The notes beneath the pieces were generated by a model. The model was not told the DNA's origin, did no database searches, and saw only the letters and a list, made by a program, of their open reading frames with translations. The position numbers and the translations under genes are program-made. Shown piece after piece: positions 10,801 to 20,100 of a stretch of 64,000 nt of DNA (within the stretch, counting starts at the first letter, position 1; every line of letters begins with the position of its first letter). The DNA comes from Symbiodinium natans (Eukaryota; Sar; Dinophyceae; Suessiales; Symbiodiniaceae), in NCBI GenBank assembly GCA_905221605.1, contig CAJNDS010000369.1, forward strand, positions 153,501 through 217,500, written 5' to 3'.

Positions 10801-11566
10801 TGAGGCCTTTTGTGCATTAGGGGTTGACATAGTGCTATCAAGTGCCCACTTGGGTCGTGTGACTATTTGCAATACGGAGAAGAGAGTTCATCTCCTTGTT
10901 GAGACAATGAAGCAGGCCCAGAAGGACCGGCGCATGAGTGTGCCTCAAGCACTCAAGCTGAGAGGAAAGCTTCAGTTTGCAAGTGGTCAGCTGTTTGGAC
11001 GCCAGAGCAAATTTTGCTTGCAACAGCTCTCGGAGTATGCCCACGGTTGTGCCCCTCCCGATCTGCCGGCTGAGTGCATCGACACCTTCAGCTCTCTTGT
11101 CGACATGTTGGAAAGCGGTCGTCCTCGACTAGTCCAGGTTAGCAAGCAGCAAACCTGGTATGTCTTCACTGATGCATCCTACTCGAAAGACGACCCCGTA
11201 CTGCCTTGTGGCGTGGGCGGTCTCCTGTTTGATGACAAGGGTGTGTTGGTTGCTGGTTTCTCTCACGCCCTTGGCAGTGATGCCCGCAAGCTCCTAGGTG
11301 AGCTTAACAAGGGCACAATTATAATGGAAGCGGAGTTTGTTGCGGTGCTGCTTGCGTTCCGCCTTTGGGGCAAAAGGGTTGCGCACTCACCTGTTGTGGC
11401 TTTCATCGACAACAATGCGGTTAGGGATATTTTGATTTCTTGTCGGGGCAGGTCCCCAATAGTGAAAAATCTGCTTACAATGTTTGTGGGCTTGGAAGTG
11501 GGGTGCGAGTTCATCCCTTGGTTCTCGCGTGTCCCTTCCCCGTCGAACTGCGCAGATCACCCGTGA
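7889..11566 (+). CDS. Pol of YR element 1: dioxygenase-like + MTase-like + RT + RNase H
   Basis: Residues are counted from 7895. The frame is in phase with gag after its TGA; the first internal ATG is near residue 56. Residues about 130-240 fit a 2-oxoglutarate/Fe(II) dioxygenase: HRD (158-160) supplies the HxD pair, the distal histidine is in DHWHMTEPW (217 or 219), and an arginine follows at 227-228. Residues about 295-480 resemble a C5-cytosine methyltransferase: EVFSG (298-302), APPC with Cys324, and ENP (389-391). Motifs II and III between EVFSG and APPC seem to be missing. RT follows with FYDLVSAYRQL (Asp856) and YFDD (927-930). RNase H has Asp1093, Glu1147, Asp1172 and Asp1221. The ORF ends ADHP-stop-R where this family usually reads ADxPSR, so the TGA at 11564 looks like a nonsense mutation. 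Confidence 0.85.
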   Translation, partial: RSVPEAGRAGSTSDEPVLTAVPPPGETGSEAPVVVSQSVHNVAAEPPVSLAPEPTSQMNSCAACNDPEELAEQLLQGQLIGSHSVLSLWELLPHEAPHKAASGSSFFTGMFRRGGVLGLRANVSRFPKVTQVLCAFVRQRRPAAVFTSLAIFCDIPTEPHRDSHNGPTPNLVFKLSSFSGGGVWCEGPGHDVRPVQGSPVHGRVLNFEDGCLELPAKDHWHMTEPWQGRRVVLVAYALPHMPSVKLEVPQALLELGFALPPDFLPELSVVPEVMGDAPTPIQVPAPSASETSSRPPFIIEVFSGMSRLSACLTMPNCVGIWFAPPCGTASRAREIKGVPGPPPLRSEKFPNGLPQLGGQALLRVTLANQLYDCVSDLVLEAASRDLVIGVENPRQSLYWRTAMFARIAHLFQFTAFQSCAYGSRRPKWTAIAYTRGAFDSICKSCPGHSCAQRHLPWGVAPDAPNGFSTSLEAAYPLPLARALAQAFVQVCPPRPLSPTGLQLSLVRGQVGSQPKASVTGPRVPEHARILRVRIPPHVSCPVPLRARLKDPWPLPHVAVCPERSVPAEAQLLQIVPVKQGSSSGGSGGKGCNAGSELWNELVWGIPFSPEQFVREAVKAGHPRTLEVALPQVLKDAVCTHASMTESELYGLRARQFAKWLKLAQDLRSEEDALKASMHKQVSTILKPKRLLLWKAMMIEASYDDVSIFDEVISGTNLGGPVPDTGVFAPKFKPATVTVEQLKRDAPTSRAALLSTIKSQGESLDREVQTKTLEERDRGWLSGPIEVDQLPPDAIVSRRFGVEQDVKIRLIDDFSGSGINSSVETLETVRPQTVDVMAGMCLSLMRVQPGCSLKGRFYDLVSAYRQLALDPTGAWASYIGLWDPDLKRVVVFQLHALPFGAVKSVSTFLRTVNSIWHLGAFFFALCWSHYFDDFVSVAKGTQVANMHQTITLLFTLLGWDLAQGGKKDVPFAEAFCALGVDIVLSSAHLGRVTICNTEKRVHLLVETMKQAQKDRRMSVPQALKLRGKLQFASGQLFGRQSKFCLQQLSEYAHGCAPPDLPAECIDTFSSLVDMLESGRPRLVQVSKQQTWYVFTDASYSKDDPVLPCGVGGLLFDDKGVLVAGFSHALGSDARKLLGELNKGTIIMEAEFVAVLLAFRLWGKRVAHSPVVAFIDNNAVRDILISCRGRSPIVKNLLTMFVGLEVGCEFIPWFSRVPSPSNCADHP

Positions 11567-11677
11567 AGACTGGTGTCCCAGCACTTGATGTGGGGTGGCA
11601 TCAGTGTCCCGTGTTCCGACGTGTCAGAGCACCTGGATGCCATCTGCCTTGGACTGTCGGCTAATAAGGGGGCTTGA
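11567..11677 (+). pseudogene. C-terminal tail of pol beyond the nonsense codon
   Basis: After the TGA at 11564-11566 the same frame stays open for 36 codons and stops at 11675-11677, about 10 bp inside repeat B1. The first codon is AGA, giving the R expected after PS in the RNase H terminal motif. This supports reading 11564 as an acquired stop and the true pol end as lying at the B1 border. Confidence 0.55.
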
Positions 11678-11878
11678 GGTTCGCTAGGGTATGGTGAGAC
11701 ACATGTGCAATGTATGTGCACCGTGTTGTGTGCACCGGCACATGATTGGATGCCATCATTGGTTCGCCCACTGATGAAAAATGTGAGGGACATGCTGCGC
11801 CTGCTATGTGCTTTGTGATTCTTCATGTTGTGGCTTTTGGGCTTTTGGGTTCAAACCCAATTTGGAACAAGCGGTAAG
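11666..11878 (+). repeat. Split direct repeat B1 of YR element 1
   Basis: The 213 bp unit beginning aagggggcttgaggttcgc is repeated at 12196-12408. It abuts A2 directly, making the B1/A2 junction that circularised element DNA would contain. Confidence 0.9.
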
Positions 11879-11883
11879 CTTAC
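11874..11883. promoter_or_regulatory. Candidate YR crossover palindrome at the B1/A2 junction
   Basis: The B1/A2 junction reads gtaagcttac, a perfect 10-base palindrome. Half of it ends B2 (gtaag, 12404-12408) and half begins A1 (cttac, 2160-2164). This is what is expected if strand exchange by the element's recombinase occurs at this point. Confidence 0.45.
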
Positions 11884-12082
11884 TGTTCGCGAGCGAATGG
11901 TGTTTTACCGGTTGCTTCCAAAATGTCTCTTCGAAAAACGGTGTGCCGTTTGTTCTTGGTTTGTAACCCAAAAGTTTCTGATGCTTGTCAGGCTTGGTAT
12001 TGCGAACGACAATTTGCAAACTTCGTTTGCTGAAGATCTGTGTGTGCAGCGCTGGCTCCACAGCTCAGTGCGAAAATTTTGA
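11878..12082 (+). repeat. Split direct repeat A2 of YR element 1
   Basis: This is the second copy of A (see 2159-2363), identical over 205 bp by direct comparison. It is followed by a 113 bp unique spacer before B2. Confidence 0.9.
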
Positions 12083-12195
12083 CCCGCCCAACCCACCCAG
12101 GGCATCACAAAAACAGGGCCCGCTGAAGCGGCTGCAACTCCCTGTGTGCCATCGGCAATCATGTTAGTGTTGCATGTACAGTTACCTCGCCCTCA

Positions 12196-12408
12196 AAGGG
12201 GGCTTGAGGTTCGCTAGGGTATGGTGAGACACATGTGCAATGTATGTGCACCGTGTTGTGTGCACCGGCACATGATTGGATGCCATCATTGGTTCGCCCA
12301 CTGATGAAAAATGTGAGGGACATGCTGCGCCTGCTATGTGCTTTGTGATTCTTCATGTTGTGGCTTTTGGGCTTTTGGGTTCAAACCCAATTTGGAACAA
12401 GCGGTAAG
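12196..12408 (+). repeat. Split direct repeat B2, 3' end of YR element 1
   Basis: This is the second copy of B (see 11666-11878) and the 3' terminus of the element. The sequence diverges after gcggtaag, where B1 continues into A2 and B2 into host DNA (gagatgttg). Confidence 0.9.
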
Positions 12409-13754
12409 GAGATGTTGTTATCTGGCATCGCTGTATAAAAGCCACAAGCTGCAACACGTCTCTCATTTTGCGGATGACGCCCCTACTCGGAAAGAGTGCA
12501 ACCACATCTGTGTTTTTTGCGCTGCACTATCACGACTTCTTCGACTTCTGAGAGTGATGGCGTTGCTTCACCTTTGATAGGGCGTGTTTCTGCTTCGTTG
12601 TTGTGTTTGTTCGGTTTGTTTTTCTTGTCGTTGCCGCTCTCGCCACCGAGGTTTGAATGCGCCGTTTCACTGATTTGGCAAAGACCTGCCCACTGGGCCG
12701 CTGATGTGGTAAAGGGGCGACCAACTCAAAAAGGAAGGCTGCCAGACTCTTTGCTGCTCGGGGACGAGGTAGAACCAGGCTGCTTAAAACCCCGAGCGAC
12801 AGTTGGAAGGCAAGCGTTGTGTTCCTTGTGCTGCGGCCCCTCGACCTTCTCAACAACAAGCGTACGGTGTCTCCATCGGTGTGGGAACTTGCTGTGGACG
12901 GCCGACCAATGTGGGCATTTTGCGCGTTGCTCCCGCTGCGACCTCAAGCACATCATCTATTTCAGTGTGCGCCACGGTGTGCTCATGGCAAGCCAGATTT
13001 ACGAGAACGAGGTGCCCGAGGAAACTCCGGCCACGACATGGGCTCCTGGTTTGGCAGTGGCGCAGGCTGCCGCGCAGCTGTTGGAGGAGCTCGGTGGCAT
13101 GAGACACTTCAAGCTGAGCTACGACGGTGGGGCATCACTTGGCAGACGGTGGAAGAGCAGGAGACTTTCCTGTTCGGAAGTGGAGCTCCTGTGATTTCGC
13201 ACCGGGCTCACCTTTACCCTGTTGTCTTGGTGCCCAGGCGCCTTGATGTGCCCTGGGCTTCAGGACGCGGGACTTGACCCCCACGCGGCACCTTGGACTT
13301 GCTGGCGTATGTCGGCGAGCAGGACGCTTGGTGCCAGCCCGGCATGCAGGAGAAGTGTGCGCAGCTGAAGCTCCTCAAAGCAAGTCATGTGCGAGGGTTG
13401 CCGACAGGTGATGGAAAGGAGGCCAGGCGCATCCGGACGATCCAAAGCAGAAGAACCCCCGCAAAGCAAAGTCACTCCTCCACATGGCGAGCTGCTCCTG
13501 GTCGAGTCTCTCGTGCTGGGGCGGCGTATAAAAGGCATTTACATAGTCTTAACAGCCCATCATCAGAATATCTCCCCATTGCTCGAGCTGCAATGCAGCC
13601 GCAACAGCCGACAAACGCCATCTCGATCCAGGGGGTCCAACCGGGCAAGATCCCAAGCCTCAGGATTTACAAAGCGCTTGTTTTCCTTTCCGTCGACCAA
13701 GCCTTCCCCAAACCCAAGAATCCCTTCTGTTTGCACGCCTGAGCATTTGTGATA
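12409..13754. other. Repeat-derived DNA downstream of element 1
   Basis: No gene is supported. The stretch 12520-12745 resembles 1345-1600, including the closing phrase ctgatgtggtaaaggggcg. One 232-codon open frame (12496-13194) begins within that repeat, is overlapped by other frames and shows no recognisable domain. Two TATAAAAG strings occur (near 12434 and 13526), but dinoflagellates are not known to rely on TATA boxes, so they are not called as promoters. Confidence 0.4.
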
Positions 13755-13883
13755 CCGACAGTGCATGTTCCATGTGAGGTGGAGCTCCCCTCAAAGCCCA
13801 AACATGCAAACTGAGGAGGTGTTGAAAGTTTGCAAGCTTGGGCCTTCAGGGGAGCTCCGCCTCACATGAACAGGCACTGTCGG
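13755..13883. repeat. Foldback (inverted repeat, ~57 bp arms, 16 bp loop)
   Basis: The left arm 13755-13811 starts ccgacagtgcatgtt and ends catgcaaac. The right arm 13828-13883 is its near-perfect reverse complement, from gtttgcaagc to cactgtcgg. The loop is 16 bp. A transcript would form a long hairpin with a few mismatches. It could be a foldback/MITE element or a small-RNA precursor. Confidence 0.8.
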
Positions 13884-14778
13884 TTGCGTGTCACAAGTTG
13901 ACGTGCTGGGGTTGACTTTGGAGTAGGTCAGTTCTGTGAATGTTGGTGAGCCTGGAATGCACATGGGGGACATACTATCATTGTGCGCTCGCTCGCCTCG
14001 TTCTCCAACCCTTCAAACACCTCAAGCCTCTCTTAAGCTCCCTTAAGCCAGACCAGGCTGATTCATTCAAGGTCAATCTTTAAGTAAGGTACAACTCCTA
14101 GATACAAAACGACTGCGTAGCAATGCAAAACAGAAGAAAATCATAGACTGTAGTAGTAGATGCTCTTGTCGCAAAACCGGCAAAGAAGAAAACTGACAAA
14201 AAAAGAAGAAACAACGGAACGAAACCGTCCTCATGTCTTAGCTTCACGGTACGGGTGCATCAAATCTAACAACAAAAATAGCTTGACATCCTTAGGATCA
14301 GCAAAACTGTAAAACCTTCTGTAACACACATGACAGAAGAATGTGAGGCGAAACTTATCGTGACTATTGATATACACAGTGCTTGCCTCCGTTACCGTTA
14401 GGAGTTCGGGATATCACTGTACTGAGGTGCGGCGTATGCAAGGTTTTCTTGTCAACATTGAATAGTTTTACGAAGATTGCTTACAGGCGGCTCATCGCAG
14501 GAAGATGCGACTGATGCGGCAGCATGTGACGGGAGAGTCCTGCCATAGCTACCGTTAACACGACACGTGGTGCTTGCCAGTCCGACAGAGGGCCTTGTGT
14601 TTGCTCAACCGTCATATTTCAGCGGTGCACCCTGCCATCATGCCAATCACGTCATCCCACCAGCCGCCCCAAACACGACAGGACAGGCCGCTGCTGAGAA
14701 ACAGAGCCGGGAACCAGTGTTCGATCAAAGCTGCCCAAAAAGCCTCCCCAAAAGCCTGAACACACTTGGAAGTCCTCT
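13884..14778. other. No recognisable feature
   Basis: The DNA is of ordinary composition with many stops in every frame, apart from short unsupported open frames near 14567-14806. I see no repeats, RNA genes or coding signals. Confidence 0.5.
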
Positions 14779-15467
14779 AAAAGGAACCCTAAACCCTAAA
14801 CCCTAAACCCTAAACCCTAAACCCTAAACCCTAAACCCTAAAGCCTTAAAACCAACAGAGGGCCCTCTTCGAAGTGTCGGACATGGCCCGCCTCCGTCGA
14901 CCGGAGTCATTCGACGATGTGCGAGCGGAGGGCCTCTTCCGTGCCACCACGGCGCCACAGTTCTTGGGCTGAAGGATCAGCTCAAGCACCGCAATTCTCG
15001 GAAGTTGGGTTCTGCAGTTCTGCCTGCTTCGTTTTTTTGGACAAGCCATGGTTTTGGATACTTACACACTAAACCTTAAACTCTATTTCTTGGGGGCTGC
15101 TGCCTCAGTGGCTGTGCAGAGTACGCACAGGAGGGGCTGAAGTCGAAACAAGAGACAGGCCCATGTCAGTTCCCGTCAGTATCAGTGGATGCTAGGAAGC
15201 AGATTCGTCGTTGTAAGGACAAATACGAGGACCCCAAATTTTCATGTGCTCGTTGGGTCGCCAAAGTACTTCCGCAAAGGGTCTGTGTGTGTGTGCGTGC
15301 GTGTACGATGGCCCCATGGTCCTAAAGCCTCATATTTTGAGGCTGTTGGTTGACCCTAAACCCTAAACCCTAAACCCTAAACCCTAAACCCTAAACCCTA
15401 AACCCTAAACCCTAAACCCTAAACCCTAAACCCTAAACCCTAAACCCTAAACCCTAATCCCTCCGAG

Positions 15468-15541
15468 GATCCTGGCCAAGCGCGGGGCCATCTTCCTGCA
15501 AGGATTGCCAGGCCGGGACCGTTTGAACCCCCTGGCTCTTA
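15468..15541 (+). other. Exon-like open segment
   Basis: It is open in the frame reading ILAKRGAIFLQGLPGRDRLN. It is preceded by a CCCTAAA array and a weak AG, and followed by gtaaggg running straight into a TTTAGGG array. No family is recognised. Confidence 0.35.
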
Positions 15542-15611
15542 GTAAGGGTTTAGGGTTTAGGGTTTGGGGTTCAGGGTTTAGGGTTTAGGGTTTAGGGTCC
15601 TGGTTCTTAGC

Positions 15612-15684
15612 AGGGAATGAGGGAATGAGGGCCTTGTATATACCCTTTCAGGGATGATAGAGGGCCCTCATTCCCTCATTCCCT
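15612..15684. repeat. Short hairpin element
   Basis: The left arm (agggaatgagggaatgaggg) and the right arm (ccctcattccctcattccct) are perfect reverse complements over about 20 bp, around a ~30 bp centre. The outer flanks (ttctt/aagaa) also pair. It is MITE-like or introner-like. Confidence 0.7.
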
Positions 15685-16118
15685 TTGAAGAACAAGGGGC
15701 TTAAGGTTTCGGCTTTCAGGCTTTTAGGGTCCTGGGGTTGCGGAGTTTAGGGTGTAGGGTTTGGAGGGCTTAGGGTTTAGGGTTTAGGCGCTTCGGGTTA
15801 GGGTTTCGGGCCAGAGATGAGGTTGCATTTTGGAGGGTGTAGCAGTGCAACACACAGACTCTGAACCCCAAATCTTAACCCCGCACTCAAATGATAACTT
15901 CCCTAAGGGTTCAAAACCTCAGGGAGGCTAAACTCTAAACCCTAAACCCTAAACCCTAAACCCTAAACCCTAAACCCTAAACCTGAAATCCTAAACCCTA
16001 AACTCTAAACCCGAAACCCTAAACCCCATGCCCTCAACCCTAGACCCTAAACCCTAGACCCGAAACCCAAAACCCTCAACCCTAAACTCTCAACCAATAA
16101 AGGCTTCAGCTCCTCTAG

Positions 16119-16182
16119 GCCTCCTGGGTGCCGGCGGCTTCCGCCCGGAAAAGATTCCGACCAAGCAAGAGGTGCCCTGGTT
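16119..16182 (+). other. Exon-like open segment
   Basis: Between ctctag and a canonical gtaactgg donor the sequence is open, reading LLGAGGFRPEKIPTKQEVPW. A CCCTAAA array lies upstream, and a TTTAGGG array starts 14 bp after the donor. Confidence 0.4.
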
Positions 16183-17197
16183 GTAACTGGTTTTTTAGAG
16201 TTTGGGGTTTAGGGCGTTTAGGGTCTAGGGTTTGGGTTTAGGGTTAGGGGTTTAGGGTTTAGGGTTTAGGGTTTAGGGTTGAGGGTTGAGGGTTTAGGGT
16301 TTAGGGTTTAGGCCCAAGATATGTCTGCAGAAGGCCTTCACGGTCGAGGGTTTCGGGCGTAGATGCCCGCATTTAGGGTTTAGGGTTTAGGGTTTAGGGT
16401 TTGGGATCTTTGTCCCAAGGATCGAGCTGTCTACTAGAATGCCGACCAGTGAAATATGATTGATCCAAAGGTTCACAGTGCCCCACAGCCTTATTTTGCA
16501 GGGGGCGTCGGGGGCCTGAAAACCACAGGTACAGCCCAAGGCAAAGGTTTTTGATGATTTGCACTGCGAGAAATCCACGTGCACATGCTCTGAAACTGCA
16601 TGTAGAGAGGGCCCTAAAACTATTTCAAGTTCCTGAAGCCCGTGTCAGCGTTCAGCACCCGAAGCGCGTTCGTCCCAACGAATGTTTCCAGCACCTTGAC
16701 TTCCATCCCCCAGGAAGGCTCCTGGTTTTTCAAACCCTGAAGGGCTTAAGGGTTTCGGGCCGGCGTTTCAATGTTTCAAGGCCCAGGTAGAAGACAAAAC
16801 CTCAGGCTGACCTTTCGGGTCTCTGGTTCCGTGTGCCAGCAGGTGCTTGCGGCTGGAGCGAGCATCTTCGAATCGACTTCCCGCGCTGAGGGCGTAGATG
16901 CGCCACGGCACGAATCGGAGCAGACTAGGCCTTGAAGCAGACGTGCAGGTCTTTTTGGCATAGCGCTTCGAGTGTCGCACGGTATTCATGGAAGATGGAT
17001 ACCAGCAGGACATGCATAAACACGTTTGAAGTTCAGCTTGGCACGAAAGATCCGACCTGAGATAGCAGAGGAAGCACGTGAGCTTTCGCTTTTTTTGGTA
17101 TCTGCAGAGATTGCTAGACGCGGTAGCAACAACAGTGTTCGGGCTTCCTGCAACTTCGACTTTGACGTCGCTTCGGTTTCACTCTTGCTGGCTGCAG

Positions 17198-20100
17198 GTC
17201 TTCCTGAGCCATCGCTGGGGTTCTGCTCGCTGGGCGAAGTACCTCGCCTTGTGCCTCTACCTGAACCTGACAGCAGCTCAGCTCTGCTCCATGGCCACCT
17301 GGGTGCTGGCCACTACCGGCATGATCGCATCTGCCGGAGGCGCCGCCAAGCTCGGGGGCAACCTCTTGTCACTTGACGGAAGAGCTGGCTCGGCTGGAGA
17401 ATTGAGTACTGTTTGCCCATAATCTCGGCGTGGTATGTTCAGACTCCTCTGTGTGTCTCTGTCAAAGGTTGATGCCCATCTTGGTCTACGTCCCAATGGC
17501 GGTTTTCTTCGTCGTCTTCTTCTTCGGCCAGCATGTTGTACATCATTTTAAACCGACTTCGATGTGGGTGGACCGGGCATGCATCCACCAGACAGACCAC
17601 AATTTCAAAGAACGTCAGATCCGGGCACTCCCCGTTTTCGTCGCACGGTCTTCCTCGATGCTTGTGCTGCCTGGCCGCAGGTCTTGAGAGGATTCCACGC
17701 ACAGCATGCGCCATGCTAGGGCAGAACCCAAGCCATGCAATCTCACATTTCGGAAAGTTCTCAGTAGAGGAACCAAAACAACACTCCTGCTGCAATTTGC
17801 CTCGTGGTTCTCAATAGCTGCACATTGTCAGGGTGGAGGGTTTGGTTTTCCAGGGAGTTCGAAACAGCAGCCTACTTTATTGCATCGCACCATCTTACGC
17901 AGTTTAAATAGTAAACGGTATCACGGAGTGAAAGGGTCTAAGCCACAGGTTGTGGGACGACGACTACTTCCAAAGACTTTGGTGCCAGCTAGAGTTGGCT
18001 ACCTTTGCGAAGCACGGCGGCGCAGAGAAGGTGCAAGCTCACTTGGCGTAGGGTTGCTTAGGAGTTGGAAGTTCGTGTTTGTAGTGCTTAGGGTTTCGGA
18101 TTCAGGACGTAGAGCTTCGGTTTTAGTTAGGGTTGTGGCATAGAGCTTCGGTTTTAGGGTTGTGGCATGCAGGAGGTGCAAAAACTGCTGCGCGGCTTGG
18201 ACCGTTAGGTTGTTCAACGCAAATGCTCAGAATGTTTTTTGACCAAATCGGTTTTGAGGCGTGAAAGACGCACAGGTGTTGGCACGCGGCCATGTGTTTG
18301 GGACAAAAACTGGGCCAAAACTTGCAAAGGTTGCGGCCACTCTGTAGGGATTTCAGCAGACTGGAAGCCTGAGAACAATGCTCGCCGAAGACCCGGACCT
18401 TGTAGAACTACCTAGGAGGACGAGCAAGTAGGAAGTAGCATTGGTGGACGTTGAGAGTGGGAGAAGTAATACTGGTCGTGTTCGTCGTACCGGGTTCTGA
18501 TGCTTGTGCGGGACCTAGTACGTGCTATTCGTGTTATTCCTGGTGCAACTTTACTATTGTGGTGTTGCACACCTAAACCGCCGTGCGTTGGGGATTTTGC
18601 GTAGTGTTGATACCAAAATCAACGTCTGCAAAACTACTCGCCTCGCGGAAAGTAGGGTTTTGCAAGTGGTTCCCTGTGACTTTTGTGGCCGCAGGGCTTG
18701 GCACCCAACATCCAAAATCGTGTTTTTTTTTTTTTTTTGTTTTTTTTCTCTTTTTTTTCTCCGATGTTTTCGCACCCACAAGCTAGAAGCCCTAAACCCT
18801 GAACCCTAGTCGTAAAGCTGAAGCCCGAGTCCCAAAACCTCGAGCCTAAACCCCACAGCTAAAGCCGTAAACCTTAAACCCTAATCGTTAAAGTCCCAAA
18901 GCCTCGAACCTGAACCCCAAAGGTAAAACCCTAAACCCTAATCATAAAGCCTAAACCAGAAAGCTAAAGTCTTAAGTCTCCAGCGTCTCGTTCCGGCCAG
19001 GTGCATTTCTTACCACTTTGGCTGGCGCCCTGGCTGCTGTCAGCACTCTTGCTGGACCTGCTGGTTGCTACAAGTTGGTACATCCTTGCCCACGTCGCAC
19101 CTTTGGACCTCTTCACTTCCACGCCGACGTTCTCTGCCATATTGGGCTCCGCATTCGGTCCTCTTGTCACTGTGGGAATCTTCAATCTGCTGTTTGGCAC
19201 CATCTTGGGCGTTCTAGCATCCATTCCATGGACAGTCACCTGCAGGGCCAAGTTAAGGAGCCATGCCTTGCTGCTCGATCAAATGGCAAGCTTCGACTGC
19301 CGGGCTGCTCAGTGCACAGTGGAAGCTGATAGGGCTCTGGTGAACCAGCAAATCCAGCAACTTTTTGGATCGCGCGACGAGAAAGAAGTTGTGGTTCTGG
19401 CAACATCGTCCACTGTAACAGAGAATGTGCACTCGCCGTCGCCAAGCGACCGCGTGGAAGCTGCTTACCTGCCGTGGACAACGCAGGACAGTATGGTCTA
19501 TACTCAGACTGATGAACAAGCGCTAGACGCGTTTAACAGCTACATTCGCGGGCCACTCCGCTTTGCAGTCATGGAAAGTGTTGGAGACCAGCTGCATGTA
19601 CCGTACAGAATGTGTCTGGTAGCGTCCTTGCCCATGATCTTTTACTCCTCGACCGACATTCTCCAATGCGATGCTGAATGCATATCCCACAACGGTTTTC
19701 AATCCTTCGAGAGCTACGTCCTGCCGGTGGTTCTGGGCTGGCTCGCCACGATTTTGCTGATCTTGCCTGTCTTCTACCCTGCTCCCGAGCACGCAAAGAA
19801 AGGTAGCACAAACAGTAGTCATGATAGCAACATACCGCAGCAAAAGTAGCAATCGTCCATTGTCCTAAGCAGTAGAGTATTAGGAGTAGCCGTGGCAGTA
19901 TCAGGGCGTGTAAGTCTAGCCTGCGTGCTTCCTTTTGATAAGCTTACCCTAAACCCTGCCAAACCCCAACCCCCAAGCCCTCGACCCGAAACCCTAGACC
20001 CAAAACCCTTGATACCCTGCGGGACGAGGCCCCCTGAGGTTGAACCGCGCCATCACAGGGCACACAAAGCCGAGACCAAGCAAAAAGTTGAAGCAAACAC

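Larger units (their letters stand above)
2159..12408 (+). mobile_element. YR element 1: YR retrotransposon with split direct repeats (Ngaro/PAT-type)
   Basis: The element has the A1 - internal - B1-A2-B2 layout known for Ngaro/PAT-type tyrosine-recombinase retrotransposons. A1 is 2159-2363, B1 11666-11878, A2 11878-12082 and B2 12196-12408. A1 and A2 (205 bp) are identical by eye, and B1 and B2 (213 bp) appear identical, so the insertion looks recent. A 113 bp spacer (12083-12195) separates A2 from B2, whereas A2 and B2 normally abut. The coding order is YR (2777-4869), gag (6695-7888), then pol with dioxygenase-like, methyltransferase-like, RT and RNase H regions (7889-11566). In the elements I know, YR follows pol, so a 5' YR is unusual. 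The copy carries one frameshift in YR and a nonsense codon at the pol end. Confidence 0.85.
14779..17197. repeat. Mosaic of interstitial telomere-type arrays and short islands
   Basis: CCCTAAA-orientation arrays lie at 14788-14843, 15354-15458 and 15930-16098 (degenerate towards the end). TTTAGGG-orientation arrays lie at 15545-15597, about 15703-15800, 16196-16314 and 16372-16402. Exon-like islands sit between a CCCTAAA array and a TTTAGGG array at 15468-15541 and 16119-16182. A hairpin element occupies 15612-15684. The DNA from 16403 to 17197 has open stretches but no gene I can identify; exons upstream of the 17198 gene may lie here. Confidence 0.75.

Noticed and set aside
12496-13194. 232-codon open frame
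   Set aside because: It begins in a dispersed repeat, is overlapped by other frames and shows no recognisable domain.
14788-15458. Chromosome end (true telomere)
   Set aside because: Arrays are short, in both orientations, and continue across ~49 kb between other sequences, so they are interstitial.
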